Assembly: GCA_029204225.1 (NCBI GenBank)
Contig: CM055095.1
Coordinates: 78,067,488 to 78,131,487 of the forward strand
Length of the DNA stretch: 64,000 nucleotides
Origin: Diphasiastrum complanatum
Taxonomy: Eukaryota; Streptophyta; Lycopodiopsida; Lycopodiales; Lycopodiaceae
Direction of reading: 5' to 3'
The position numbers and the translations under genes were made by a program. Numbering within the stretch: position 1 is the stretch's first letter; every line of letters begins with the position of its first letter. The notes under the pieces are model-generated. The model was not told where the DNA came from. It did not search any database and saw nothing but the letters and a program-made list of their open reading frames with translations. Positions 21,061-32,100 of the stretch are shown one piece after another.

Positions 21061-22137
21061 TTGATTGCTACTTGAATCTCAGGTTGACCTTCATCACCGT
21101 AGTTAAGTAGTCCTACATTGACTAATGATAACTACGCTTTTTCTTTTTTTTTTCCTTTGCAAAAATTGCTTAATTTCTTATTTATAATACTGATTATCCT
21201 CTAATAACTGCTTAAAAGTTATATTGGGCATTCTGGAAACAAGGTCTTCTACTATATCATATGAACGAGTTCTACGTGGCGATAGATCTCTAGGTATTTC
21301 GCTACTTATAACTAGATCTGAGAATGTTACTTTCTTAACTTTTCTAGTTTCTTCGTCTAAAAGCTTTTTAGCTTCTAAACTAATATCAACATCATAATAT
21401 TTTTTAGTACGCCTATCAAGGTCTAATTCTTTATTTTTAGAAATTTCTACTGGTTGATCTGCGACTTTCGCTTTTTCTGTCGCATTTTTCTCAGATTTTG
21501 TCTTCTTAATTTTCTTCTTATCTTTAAGAGTTGAAACATCTTTACTACTTCTAGTAGTTACTTTATTTATTTCTACATCTAAATCAGGCCATTGATGGTC
21601 TTGATCTTGCGATTCAGACTCTACTTCTATTCTCTAAAATATCATGTCAGTGTTAGTTTTAGATGGCCGAAGGTCATCTTCTATAGGCGAGTTTACAAAC
21701 CTCGATTTAGATCGCGGCTGTTGTGGCTGAGAACATTCAGCAATGACATGCCCTTCGCCTTTACAGTTAGCACAGAGCGGCACATATCCTACTGAACTCC
21801 TGGGTTCAGGGCAATCAGGCGAATAGTGACCCAGGGCTCCGCAATTGTAGCACGAACCCCTTACTCTGGGTGGAGGAGTGGAATCTCTTGTCCATCCTCT
21901 ATGCAAAAAAGTATACTGTTGACCAATACGCAGTTTTGATATAATGTTTTTTTGGTTAGTAGGAGTTGCTATATAAGCTACCTCCTCATGATTATTAACC
22001 GGACAGAGGAGTAATTTCTCTTCTAAATAGTTATTCTGTAAACTGGGACAGTTAGTCTCAGAATGACCTTCCTTCCCACAAGCGGTACACCAAACATTGG
22101 CATTAAGCTTTGCTTTTTTTTTGTTTGGCTTTAACAT
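21061..22137 (-). pseudogene. Gypsy-A gag C-terminus with three zinc knuckles
   Basis: The 167-codon frame 22137-21634 holds three CX2CX4HX4C knuckles: CTACGKEGHSETNC, CYNCGALGHYSPDC and CANCKGEGHVIAEC, separated by about 50 and 20 residues. A stop follows at 21634. The tail to 21061 (Lys/Glu-rich, TEKAKVADQPVEISKNKEL-type) continues in broken frames toward the protease. Nucleocapsid knuckles bind element RNA. The capsid portion is not seen upstream. A close relative lies on the plus strand at 52184-53200. Confidence 0.85.
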
Positions 22138-22419
22138 CAGACATCTGGACTTTTAAATCACTTGATTCTTTTGCTAATATCTAAACACTCTTCCTTAATG
22201 GATCCATCTTTTTGGATTTCTACATTCTTTTGTTTCTATCTGAGTTCCTACTCTTGGATTTTCTATAAGAAGATTCTTCTTCTGATGAAGAAGAATAAGA
22301 TGAATACTTTGATTCCTCCATCTACGAGAAATTCGAAAAGTTTCATAATTTTTGGCAGAGGCAATGACATCGAAACAAGACTAATAATCCGCAATGAGAA
22401 GCAGATTACTTGGATGCCT

Positions 22420-22431
22420 GCTCTAATACCA
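22420..22431 (-). other. Primer binding site variant
   Basis: The minus strand reads TGGTATTAGAGC, one base from the initiator-Met primer site. It abuts an LTR-like start at 22432. Confidence 0.75.
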
Positions 22432-22895
22432 TGTTGGAAATCAGTGAGTTGTGCAGAAGCTGGGAGCGATCGCGAGCGAGATGAGTAGATCGAAAACGCA
22501 ATAGTTAGCAGCAAAAATAGTTCAAACGATGGATTCAAACAAATGCGTAATGACCAATAACAACTATTGAACAAATCGCACTTTGATTATTATCCCTAGA
22601 TGAGTACAATGGCTTGAAATTATTACTTCAGCTTGTTGAGCATGATGACCCCTTATTCGGATTAATCTGACTGATAGATTTCAATTATCAGAAGAATTTT
22701 TGATGAAGATTCTAGGATAGATATGCTACAAAATATCTACAACTAACTTCCATTAAATGCTATCTTCTATATTAATTACAACCGACTTTATGCCATTAAT
22801 GCATGCACAAAGTAGACGGACTACCATCGCGAAGTTGTTGCGGCGGCGACAGTATTACATAGGGCCGGATTTTATACTCGTAGTCCTTCAAACAT
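22432..22895 (-). repeat. Probable LTR beside the primer site
   Basis: Starts TGTTGGAAATCAGTG directly after the primer site and may end TTCAAACA at about 22895. It does not resemble the Gypsy-A LTRs at 13821-15340. Either it belongs to a different minus-strand element, or the sequence between is a mosaic. The right boundary is a guess. Confidence 0.45.
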
Positions 22896-22899
22896 GGGG

Positions 22900-23198
22900 A
22901 AAAATAAATAAATCAAAATTGAACAACAATATATACAAATTGGAACTTAAATCAAGATATGAAAATTGAACATTATTTCTACAAAACACAAATTCAACTA
23001 TTGAGACTATTCACGTTCTCGAATAGAAGATATCATCTTATAATTCAACTATTGAATATCAAGAATGTATAACTAATAAGGTTAAGACTATTGTATATAG
23101 TTTCAATTTAGTTGAATATTTTGTGTTAAAACCTAAATACTGAGCATCATCCAAATTGAAACTTAAATATAACATCATATTCAAATTTTTAAATTTCA
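22900..23198. repeat. AT-rich imperfect repeats, left block
   Basis: Recurring CAAATTGAAACTTAAAT, GAAAATTGAACATTATTTCT and AACATCATAT phrases. The same phrases fill 25563-25830 on the other side of the gag-only copia, so one array was split by that insertion. No gene seen. Confidence 0.6.
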
Positions 23199-23883
23199 AT
23201 ACTTTAGGACCCTAAATGGATCTACACAAGATCCACAAGAGTGATTAAATGTTTGCTAAACAATCTATTGCAAAAACTAGACACAAAAATTGATCTAGAA
23301 TAGCAAATTTGCGCTTAACAATCAAGAACAATCATAAAGCTTTGATCAAATGCGGAAATCCAAGTTCACACGTGTGAAAAATAGCCTATAGTACGGCCTG
23401 CAAATAGAGAATGGAAGTAATATCACTTTGATTGCATTTGGATCGTCAAAAACGCAATACAAATGTGGAGTAGCTTGAGATTGCCAATGAGCTCTCAAAA
23501 ATATTCTAAGTGTTTACTATGGAGGATTCACTACATATAAATGCCTCTTCCCTTCACAAGTTAGATGAATTTCTAGTATGTAATAAGGTGATTGAGGTTT
23601 CTTGCCCTAATTTTCCATTCTAGCCTCAGTCTTGCCAAGTAGGTGGGTAGTCTTGTTAAGCAGGTGGGTAGTCGGTCAATTTACTCCATAAATCTAGGAT
23701 TTAGGTCCTATGATGTAGGAATCACTACCAAATTGACTTAACCAACTTTACAAACATGATCTAACCTACACTAGTGTGTATTCCCATGAGGAACGATGGC
23801 CTCATACGTGTGGGGACCCACCTATGTACAATCTACATGATTTTGGTCAAGCTAGATTTGCCAATTTTTGGCAATTTCTCACA
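23199..23883 (-). repeat. Gag-only copia 3' LTR
   Basis: ACTTTAGGACCCTAAATGGA to CAATTTCTCACA. Contains CACACGTGTG at 23367-23376 and a repeated GTAGGTGGGTAGTC / GCAGGTGGGTAGTC pair at about 23637-23675. Confidence 0.82.
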
Positions 23884-23939
23884 CTCCTCAAATTTAGCTT
23901 GATCCATTTACAACTCTCTTTGCTAGATGAATGAATACT

Positions 23940-24509
23940 TTTAGAAGTGTCTAGAAAATCCAACTATCTTGGATGGCAAAACTTTGAACCAAATTGGAAA
24001 AATCATCTCCTAAGACATTTAGGATCACTTGTACAAGTTCATTATCTTTATTCTTCTCCCCAATAGAGGCTAACTTTTTGTTGAGAGATTTAATTTTTAG
24101 CACATAGTCTTGTGCATTTTCCTCACTTCTTCTCATGCTTTGCAAGATTTGATTTCTAATCATGAGGATGAGGACTCTAGAAGTGTTATTGGATTCATAG
24201 ATTGATTTTAAAGAATCCCATGCCTCTTTAGCAGTTGTACAAGACGATACTTCTTTCTAAAGATCATTACTAACATTCATCTTAATACCATGAAGTGTTA
24301 GCCTAGATTTTTTTTTTGTATCTTATCAACTCTTGTGCACCAAGAGGTTCATCATCTTCATCAATCAAAAATTCATAAAGGTCTTGGAGCACCATTAGTG
24401 ACTCCATCCTAACCTTCCAAATGGAATAATTTGTAGAATGTAGTCTTTCATTAGCTTCTAGAAGGAAGGCACTAATTGATCCCATCTTACTAGTGAATGC
24501 TACAAGCAA
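23940..24509 (-). pseudogene. Gag of the gag-only copia
   Basis: N-terminal piece 24509-24303: MGSISAFLLEANERLHSTNY then IWKVRMESLMVLQDLYEFLI, the copia gag start. C-terminal piece 24163-23951: IRNQILQSMRRSEENAQDYV and LNKKLASIGEKNKDNELVQV, then ILNVLGDDFSNLVQSFA, the end of the UBN2 capsid region. The intervening 140 bp (KEVSSCTTAKEAWDSLKS-type sense) is interrupted by a stop at 24303 and another near 24250. No zinc knuckle follows. The N-terminal sequence resembles Copia-1 gag, so the families are related. Confidence 0.8.
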
Positions 24510-25068
24510 AAAATTGGTTTGATTGATTCTAGAAATTCACAAAAGGTCTCTCTTGTAGTGATTCTCTCAAATTTGGTTTCTAGCCCACCAAATGGACTTC
24601 TAACCACAGTTCTAGCAATTCATCACAAAGATGAAATGAAGATTAGATGAGATCCAATCAACTACAATCAAATCAAGTCAATTTTGACTATTTTTGGACA
24701 ATATAATGGCTAAATCTCACTCACATTTCCTAATGGTTTTTCAAAACTTGTAAAACACTTTTAGAGGACATTTTTTCATCCTAGATTAATTAGATCTCAT
24801 AAAACTAAGTCAAATCTAATCAATGGCACCTAGGATTAGCACCAAAAACCTCATCAAGAAATGATAGAATCCATCTATATGGATCTAATGAATATTGAGT
24901 AATAAATGTAGGTTCAGAGGTGCTCCGGATCTTGACCCTCACTAAGTTTGGAATCAAATCCCTCCTCAAAGTTTAGATTCAAACTTGCCATCTTAATTCT
25001 AGTTTCTGGCAACAAAACTTGCTAAAAATGGATTTGCCTTTTGATAAAAAACTAAGCTCTTGTACTTG

Positions 25069-25080
25069 GCTCTGATACCA
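25069..25080 (-). other. Primer binding site of the gag-only copia
   Basis: TGGTATCAGAGC on the minus strand, abutting the LTR start at 25081. Confidence 0.9.
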
Positions 25081-25562
25081 TGTACTTTAGGATGCTAAAT
25101 GGATCTACACAAGATCCAAAAGAGTGATTCAATGTTTTCTAAACAATCTATTTGCAAAAACTAAACACCAAAATTGATCTAGAACAATTTTTAACAATCA
25201 AGAACAATCATAAAGCTTCGATCAAATGTGGAAATCCGAGTTCACACGTGTGAAGCACAGCCTGTAGTATGGCCTGCAAACAGAGAATGGAAGTAATATC
25301 ACTTTGATTGCATTTGGATCATTCAAAAACTCAATACAAATGTGGAGTAGCTCGAGATTGCCAATCTGCTCTCAAAAATATTCTAAGTGTTTACTATGGA
25401 GAATTCACTACATAGAAATGCCTCTTCCCTTCACAAGTTAGGTGAATTTTTAGCATGTAGTAAGGAAGGTGATTGAGGTTTCTTGCCACTGTGGGACCCA
25501 CCTATGTACAATCTACATGATTTTGATCAAGCTAGATTTGTCAATTTTTGGCAATTTCTCAC
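25081..25562 (-). repeat. Gag-only copia 5' LTR, internally deleted
   Basis: TGTACTTTAGG to TTTCTCAC; matches 23199-23883 except for a missing block of about 200 bp after TTGAGGTTTCTTGCC. Contains CACACGTGTG at 25243-25252. Confidence 0.82.
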
Positions 25563-25830
25563 CCAAATTCATACTTAAACAAGGCATGAAAATTGAACAT
25601 TACTTCTAAAACCTAAACATCAAAAATCATATCCAATTTGAAACTTAAATAAGACATCTTAATTGAACATCATATTTAAATTGAAACTGAAATAAGACAT
25701 TGAAAATTGAGCATTATTTGTAAAAGCTTAACATCAAACATCATATCAAATGTAAACTTAAATAAGACATCCAAAGCGAACATCATATCCAAATTGAAAG
25801 TAAAATAAGATATCCAAATTGAACTCGAAT
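25563..25830. repeat. AT-rich imperfect repeats, right block
   Basis: Alternating units of about 45 and 69 bp built from AAATTGAAACTTAAATAAGACAT-like and GAACATCATATCC phrases (each shorter than 25 bp). Continuation of 22900-23198. Confidence 0.65.
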
Positions 25831-25879
25831 GAAAAGGATGTGCTTTTGGTATTTACAATGCACATGGATGTGCTTGGCT

Positions 25880-27240
25880 CAAAACTTTTTGTACACATCT
25901 TGGTAGAGGACGATTGAAGCTATAGTTGATAAATAGTTCTTCATCACATTTAATAGGTTTGATCGCACAAACCATTACATATGTAACTTTCACATTACTT
26001 TTCCATTGGTGTGTTCTTCAAAGTCACAATTAGTTAATGAAGGGTGACAAATAGAACTATTTATATATGTAGTGTGTTTCCATGTATTTCTGTAGACCCA
26101 TCGATGTACATACGATGTGCTTTTGAAACACTTTTTCCTTGCATGCGCCTCTTTTCCAAAGAACAAGCATTAAAATTTAAACCATATATTTGTCTTAACC
26201 ATTGGTGGCGACATAGAGCATGCCAATCACCCCAATTGTATTGAGGTCTTGCATATGACATTAATGTTGCAACACTATTCAAAGGGACATCAATGCTAGT
26301 CAAGGAAAATAAACCTAATTTGGCATTAGGAAAACCACTTACTAGGCTTAACTATGTACATATGACCCCAATATGAAAATGATGTCCCACATAATGGCAG
26401 TGGTACAATATCAAGCCAACATGAATATTTTTATCTATCAAACGGCTTAACTAATGCATGTAGATGAGGAGGAAGGGGAGACTCGGTCAACGAATTTAAA
26501 ACATTATTGGAAAAGTCAATGGTACATAAAAATCTTTGTTCATTTTGCACAATATCTGTATGTGGTGATGCCATGAGATGGACAGAGCTTTTGATAGGAT
26601 TTTCACAAGGTATTGTGGATTGGATACAATCTGTGTGATGACACCATGGGATGAGACATCAAAATATGCATAACCTTACTCGGTGTGTAGTCACTAGTGA
26701 CCTCATCAATAGATCATCAGCTAGATCTCCGTCCAATGCCAAAGATGATCCAAAATCGATATTTCTTATCTTGTTGATAAGATTATCAATTGTGCAAGAG
26801 GTTGACACCAATGCACTATTCTACAAGAGAGAGAAAATATACATTCATTAGTCTTCTTTTTTTCAAAAAAATTGTGTATGATAAGGACTAGTACTAAGGA
26901 AATAAAATATACCTTCAAAACCACATCAGGCTCCTCAACGTGCTTTCCAAACTTCTACAAATGTTGTGCCACAATTCGTCTTGGTCGAATTTTAAATCCT
27001 TTGCATTGCTTACACTCACAATACATCTTTTTGTGGTACTCTTTTTTGTACTAATTTCATGTTACAAATATATAAATGGTTAGCTTAATGCTACAAAAAA
27101 TGATTTCATGAGAATTAATCTGCTCTCAAATTTTAATAATACAAATACATAGTACCGTCCATTTATGTCGAGGCCGAGTGCTAGAATTTGATGACGATGA
27201 TGCTTCACTAAGTACTCGATCAATCATTTGTGCTCTTTTT
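25880..27240 (-). pseudogene. Possible CACTA-like transposase relic
   Basis: Minus-strand coding pieces. 27240-27170 reads RAQMIDRVLSEASSSSNSST then RPRHKW. 27050-26913 reads KMYCECKQCKGFKIRPRRIV and KFGKHVEEPDVVLK. This CxCx2C cluster followed by a basic stretch and a GKxxE segment recalls the N-terminal region of plant CACTA (En/Spm, Tnp2) transposases. A 92-nt intron with GT..AG borders is plausible at 26912-26821. The next exon starts NSALVSTSCTIDNLINKIRN and LADDLLMRSLV. Further left, 26303-26061 (GDWHALCRHQWLRQIYGLNF) and 26480-26340 (PPHLHALVKPFDR) are in broken frames. The family assignment rests on a short motif and is tentative. Confidence 0.3.
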
Positions 27241-27560
27241 CGTGATTTACTTTTTTAATAAGCTTCTATCCTTTTTAATTTTTCGATATCTCGTGGAGGC
27301 GTTGTGCTTTGAGCATTCACAAAAAACAATGTCATACCCAACACACAATGTGACAAGTCCATATCATAAGTACATATTATTTCATATATAGTACAATAGA
27401 AATACATGTTTCGGGACATTTCTTCAGCAAATGACATATTCGTTGATTGATTGCGATAAAGGTATTTGAACTATAATATATCGACAAGAATATTAAATCT
27501 TATTGAACACATGAAATTGATAAAATACAAATTACACACAAGGCATCAACTTTGAGATTA

Positions 27561-27673
27561 ATGATAGACTTCTAACAAGACCAATCAAACACTGGAGTTC
27601 CAAAATAACCAAATCAATCAAGACTAGTTTCAGATTTAGGCTATATTTAGTGCATCTAAATTGACTATGTGGC
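27561..27673. repeat. Direct repeat, left copy
   Basis: About 110 bp (CAAGACCAATCAA, AAAATAACCAAAT, AATCAAGACTA, AGTGCATCTAAATTGACTAT) repeated at 28232-28340, roughly 560 bp apart. The interval (27674-28231) has no recognised gene. It could be the ends of a small non-autonomous element, though no clean TG..CA borders are visible. Confidence 0.6.
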
Positions 27674-28231
27674 AAGTGCTCCTAGAATCACTATGATCAA
27701 TCAATTAGAGAAATCTCCGATGTTTGTAGGAATGCAAATCATTCATTATTATTCAATTAACTATGTAAATCATTAAGATAACTCAAACATAAATGCTACA
27801 ATTGCAACTCAGCCTTGGAAGAAAAACGTGTACTCAAACATTAAAATTGCATCTTGTCAATGAATGTACTAAAAGAACCTCATCAAAATAGTAATAGATC
27901 AGCTCAAATATGAGATCTAAGATTGTCCATGGTTAGATATAGACCTAATTCTACCATCTAATCTTCCTAGTTTAGGAATCATAGCCATTTGGTAGGTGGA
28001 TTAGGTGGAAAATGTGCCTAGTCACTAAATTTCATCAAATTAAACTTGTAATGTAGGACATTGATTTAGGGGCTCAGCTCAGCCACCTCCTAAGCATGTA
28101 AATGAGTACCTACCAAGGATGAGCAAAGAGAGTACATCCTAAATCTTGATTGATTTATATATCCACTTTTTTTGAATAAACAACATCATCATCATGACTG
28201 ACCTCCTAGCACTTGTGAATTCAACACTGGT

Positions 28232-28340
28232 TTAGACTTCAAACAAGACCAATCAAGCAATGGAGTTTCCAAAATAACCAAATGAATCAAGACTAACTTT
28301 GGATTTTGGCTATATTAAGTGCATCTAGATTGACTATGTG
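28232..28340. repeat. Direct repeat, right copy
   Basis: Second copy of 27561-27673, about 88% identical by eye; its end abuts chromovirus integrase sequence near 28345. Confidence 0.6.
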
Positions 28341-28344
28341 GATG

Positions 28345-28830
28345 TTTTCCATAAGGGCAAGGTTTGTGTGTCGGATAGGGAGGACTTGCGGCCCCAAATC
28401 CTGCAAAAGTGTCATGACAACCCTTGTGCTAGTCACCCAGGCATACAAAGGACGCTATGACATTGTCAGGCAGAATTTCTTTTGGCCAAAAATGAAAGGT
28501 CGTGTCGAGGCATACATTCAAGGTTGTGAACAATGCCAGTATAATAAAGCAGAAAGACTCAAAATTACATCCTTTGGAAATTTCCAACAAGAAGTGGGAA
28601 AGTACTTTAATGGATTTTGTGACTAGACTCCCTAAAAGCGAAAAGGGTCATGATGCCATTTGGATGGTGGTTGATAGGCTAATCAAATTGGCACAATTTA
28701 TGCCAACTAAATCAACTATCGAGGCATTTAAACTAGCTCAACTTGTCATTGAAAAGTTTTTCAGATTGTATGGCTTGCCGAATAATATTGTAAGTGACCG
28801 TGACTCCAAATTCACCTGCAAAACAACATT
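28345..28830 (+). pseudogene. Chromovirus-type gypsy integrase fragment
   Basis: Zinc-binding region: HKGKVCVSDREDLR, CHDNPCASHPGIQRT, NFFWPKMKGRVEAYIQGCEQ, CQYNKAERL. Core: WESTLMDFVTRLPKSEKGHD (Asp 1), WMVVDRLIKLAQFMPTKSTI, FRLYGLPNNIVSDRDSKFT (Asp 2). The two parts lie in different frames (shift near 28560). The sequence ends abruptly after SKFT at about 28825, before the catalytic Glu, and abuts ABCG-related sequence. It probably entered host DNA or was truncated by recombination. RT, RNase H and LTRs of this copy are not in the window. Confidence 0.87.
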
Positions 28831-28914
28831 CTTTTTGGTTGGTCTCCTGCCATGTTGTGAAGCAAGCTGGGATGTATGTTGACCGCTCCTCAACAATAAA
28901 AACTGACCAGAGTC

Positions 28915-29184
28915 CCTTCATAATTGTCTTCTTTGGAATTTCATGAATTTGATGGAGAAAGTGAAAACAAAAGCAAAGAGCACCACACATGCACAGTAGC
29001 CACAACACCAAGGAAGTCACGGCGAAAGTAAAAAGTCTACCAAAAATTGCTTCACTGTTTTATCAGCTTGGCCTGGGATATGAAGGGTTGTGCAGATCTC
29101 TCCCAGTTGGGAAGTAATGAGTCCATAAAGAGTCCAGGATACTGCTGTAGCCCGGAAGTACCATCTCCACCAGATGGGAATATG
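28915..29184 (-). pseudogene. Last exon of an ABCG/PDR-type transporter, decayed
   Basis: The minus strand reads HIPIWWRWYFRATAVSWTLY, GLITSQLGEI, TVKQFLVDF. After two frame changes it reads RDFLGVVATVHV and LFAFVFTFSIKFMKFQRR. This is the C-terminus of plant full-size ABCG (pleiotropic drug resistance) pumps: the IPIWWRWYYW motif at the end of the second transmembrane domain and the final FAFxFxxSIKxxNFQxR helix. A splice acceptor TGCTGCAG lies right before it at 29185-29190, so it is genomic DNA rather than a retrocopy. No upstream exon was found in the next 4 kb. Two frameshifts and isolation mean a pseudogene. A PDR pump exports hydrophobic compounds at the plasma membrane. Confidence 0.75.
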
Positions 29185-29190
29185 CTGCAG

Positions 29191-32100
29191 CACCGACCAT
29201 GTAGTCAAGGCAAAGCAGAAAACTAACACAAATCTATGCTTTTGAGAAATTCAGTGCAAAAAGACGTAAATCCAGAATCCTCAAATAATTCTTAAACATT
29301 CTGGAACTCTATGATATTATAGACTGGCAAATGTGGTAGCAGCATGATACAATACACGTTAATTGCCGACTTTTTAAGTCTGATGTGGCCTGGCACAACA
29401 GAATCTTCTGCTTAACGCAGAAATATATAGTCAGCAATGGAACAAGCCTTGTTTCAACTTTCACTTCATTGATTGATTTTGCATTACTTGATCTCAAAAT
29501 ACTAGAGAAAAATCTTGGTAGCAGCCTAGTATTTTGATTTTGAAGTCACTTCAAGAGCTCTTACATGAATTCTTTGCTTCTGCAGAAAATTGGTCTGTGA
29601 GGTTGTCGAAACAAGTCAGTTGAAAGGCTAAGATATGACCTTTCCTAGATTTTTAAAAATATTCCTTTTTTGAGCCACTCTAAAAACTCATGACTTAGTT
29701 GCAAAAAAGGGAATGGCTGAAATATTTTATTGCTTGGCAGCTTATTATTGGATTACGTTTCAACATGAGTTTGGATATCCATGAGACTTCTGATGACAAC
29801 AACATTAGCCACCCTTCAAATCAACCACATGTATCTAACAAGTTCAAGCACCAGTTCCCTGCATTTTCTTGCTACTGAACTTCCATGCTATACAACAAAA
29901 TAAATCTCTACTAACAATGATGTGATTCTCCAATATATTTCCTTAAGTGAATTTTTGAAACCTGAGTATTCCAAAACTTTTTGTGTTTCCCAAAATTTGC
30001 TATGGAGAAATTACACCTTATAATTGCTGCTAAGTCTTCCCTCTCCAACACGTTCCTCTGGCTACTATTGCCTGTCCCTTCTCTCCTGCTCATTTTCTGC
30101 CAAGACCCTTTCCAAATCTAAACACCACTTCCCCTTCCAGCTCTGCTCTGGCACCTCTTTGACTATCTAAAGCTAAATTACATTTTCTTTATGTTGCTGT
30201 ATCCCAACTCTTCTTCCTTAACAGATGGATGCGGTCTTCTACAATCTTCCACAGTATCCAAATCTCCACCCTCCCTCTTCCACACTGACTGCCCACGCTG
30301 GTGGCTATCATGCCAGCTCCTTCCCCTTCTCAGCTACCAAAAAACCTATCAACTAAGCTCCAGAGTTTTGTGCCCACCAAGAAACCCTCCTCTCCTTCTC
30401 TAACTTCCTCCAGTTACCTGACCTAATGCACCTGCCGTATTCCTCCAGCTCCGCTTTCTCCTTAACCTCTTCCCTCCAGTCTCCCTCTTTTTAAATGTCA
30501 GGATTTTCTTACAACAGCCTTCTTGAAACGCCCCCAGGCGTCTAATGCCATCTGCCATCCCAACAAGAATAGATATGATTCCTAATTTTTAAATGGTTAC
30601 GGATGTTACTGAGATCACACATAAGGAACAAGATCGGCAGGTGCAACAGCTCCGGCATCTTTCATTAGCCACCACGTTGCCGCCTCCATGTTCTACACCT
30701 TCTGGCACATGATTCAAAAAAGTGCATCAGATTGTTAATTCCCTTGAATGATGATTCTTTTTTGTGAATCTTTTATGGACGTTTTGTGTCATCAACATGA
30801 ATGCTTGTGTTCTTTAGATTTCTAGCGTGTCTTGCTTATAAATTTACTATGAATTAGATTTAGGCACACGACGCTTCTGCACCACCCATGTTCCCTGGCA
30901 CTTTACCCTCAAATAATAAGACAAAGGCAATTGCATCCCTTCTTGAGTAGAGGCTGATTGCTTTTTCCTGTTAGATTATCTTCCCACAAATCAACTTTTA
31001 CAAAACAGACCGTTCTTTGAAGAGAAACATACATAACTAGTCGACACCAATGCGATTTTAACTTCACAATAACTGTATTGAATCGCGTAAGAGCTGCAAC
31101 TGGGAGTATAATTCCCTGGCGGGCTCCAAGTGGAAAAGATCAGAGAAATTTGAAAAAGGAAACAAACTTTTTGTCATTGTTTTATTTTCAAACTCTGCTT
31201 CCAGGCTCTAATTCTTTTTTTATGGGTCCTCTCCCTTTCGGCCAAATTTGAAAAAGGAAAACTTGCCAGAGCAAACTTATCAGCTCTCAACAATCAAGAA
31301 CTGATTCTTTCTAGATGTAATTAGTTGGATCCTTCAAGCTCCTTTCATCAAGTTACCCAGCAACATCCATCAAGCTTGATTTAGCTGCCTTCTACAGAAA
31401 GGCATCCTACTTTGATGGAATACATTGCACGCTGGATGCTTGATTAATGCTGCAAAAAATCATGTACTGCACCCTCTGTGGTAGCTAAGCAAGTGTGGTC
31501 TCATTTGTAATTGGGTTCAAAAGAGTGATTGACAATTTTCAAAGCTTTGGCTCTTCATTGAACTATTGCTGTTGCAGCTGTTCACATAGGATCTGCTTTT
31601 GAGCGTCCATCCAGTCGGGAAGAACAAATTCAGCTATTTTTTTGATGTTTTGTCAATAGTATGGATGAACTTCAGGCTCCAAATGCTAAATTTCCTTTTC
31701 CCTTGCTGGAATCTAGACAATCTCTCTCCTTCAACTTTGTTAAGCTCTCCTCGTTCCTTTAAGCTGATCAATATTTGCATATGTATGTCTGAAACTGCCT
31801 CCAGCTTGGACTGATGTTGGACATTATCAAATTGTCACTATCGGGTTAGTGGTGTTGCTGCGGGGTGATCGTATGGCCCTTTGAGTGCTCAAGGTGGAGG
31901 GATATTAGACCTCTCATTAAGCATCTCTCTCAGATCTAATCAGAATAATCTAGCTTTGTTTTGTAAGCCCAAACTTTCTTCTGTACAAATAGATGGCAAA
32001 GAGGAATTTCAGCATGATTGGATAGTGTTGTAAACCTATGGTGATCTCTAATTATCTCCTAACCTTTTGACATATTCCATGGAAGTGAGCCATTTGAGAA

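Larger units (their letters stand above)
23199..25562 (-). mobile_element. Gag-only copia derivative
   Basis: LTRs are 23199-23883 and 25081-25562; the right copy lacks about 200 bp found at 23600-23800 of the left. The primer site is at 25069-25080 (GCTCTGATACCA on the plus strand) and the polypurine side at 23884 (CTCCTCAAATTT). The internal region is only about 1.2 kb and holds gag pieces and no protease, integrase or RT. It is thus an internally deleted, non-autonomous copy. Flanking AT-rich repeats are shared on both sides. The left LTR has lost its exact TG start. Confidence 0.8.

Noticed and set aside
22263-22574. Minus-strand hydrophobic protein
   Set aside because: It crosses the primer site and LTR start of an LTR element, so it cannot be a natural gene.
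14583-22895. A single intact gypsy element bounded by 14583-15340 and 22432-22895
   Set aside because: The two LTR-like ends do not match each other, and the primer site is of copia type. Treated as separate or mosaic.
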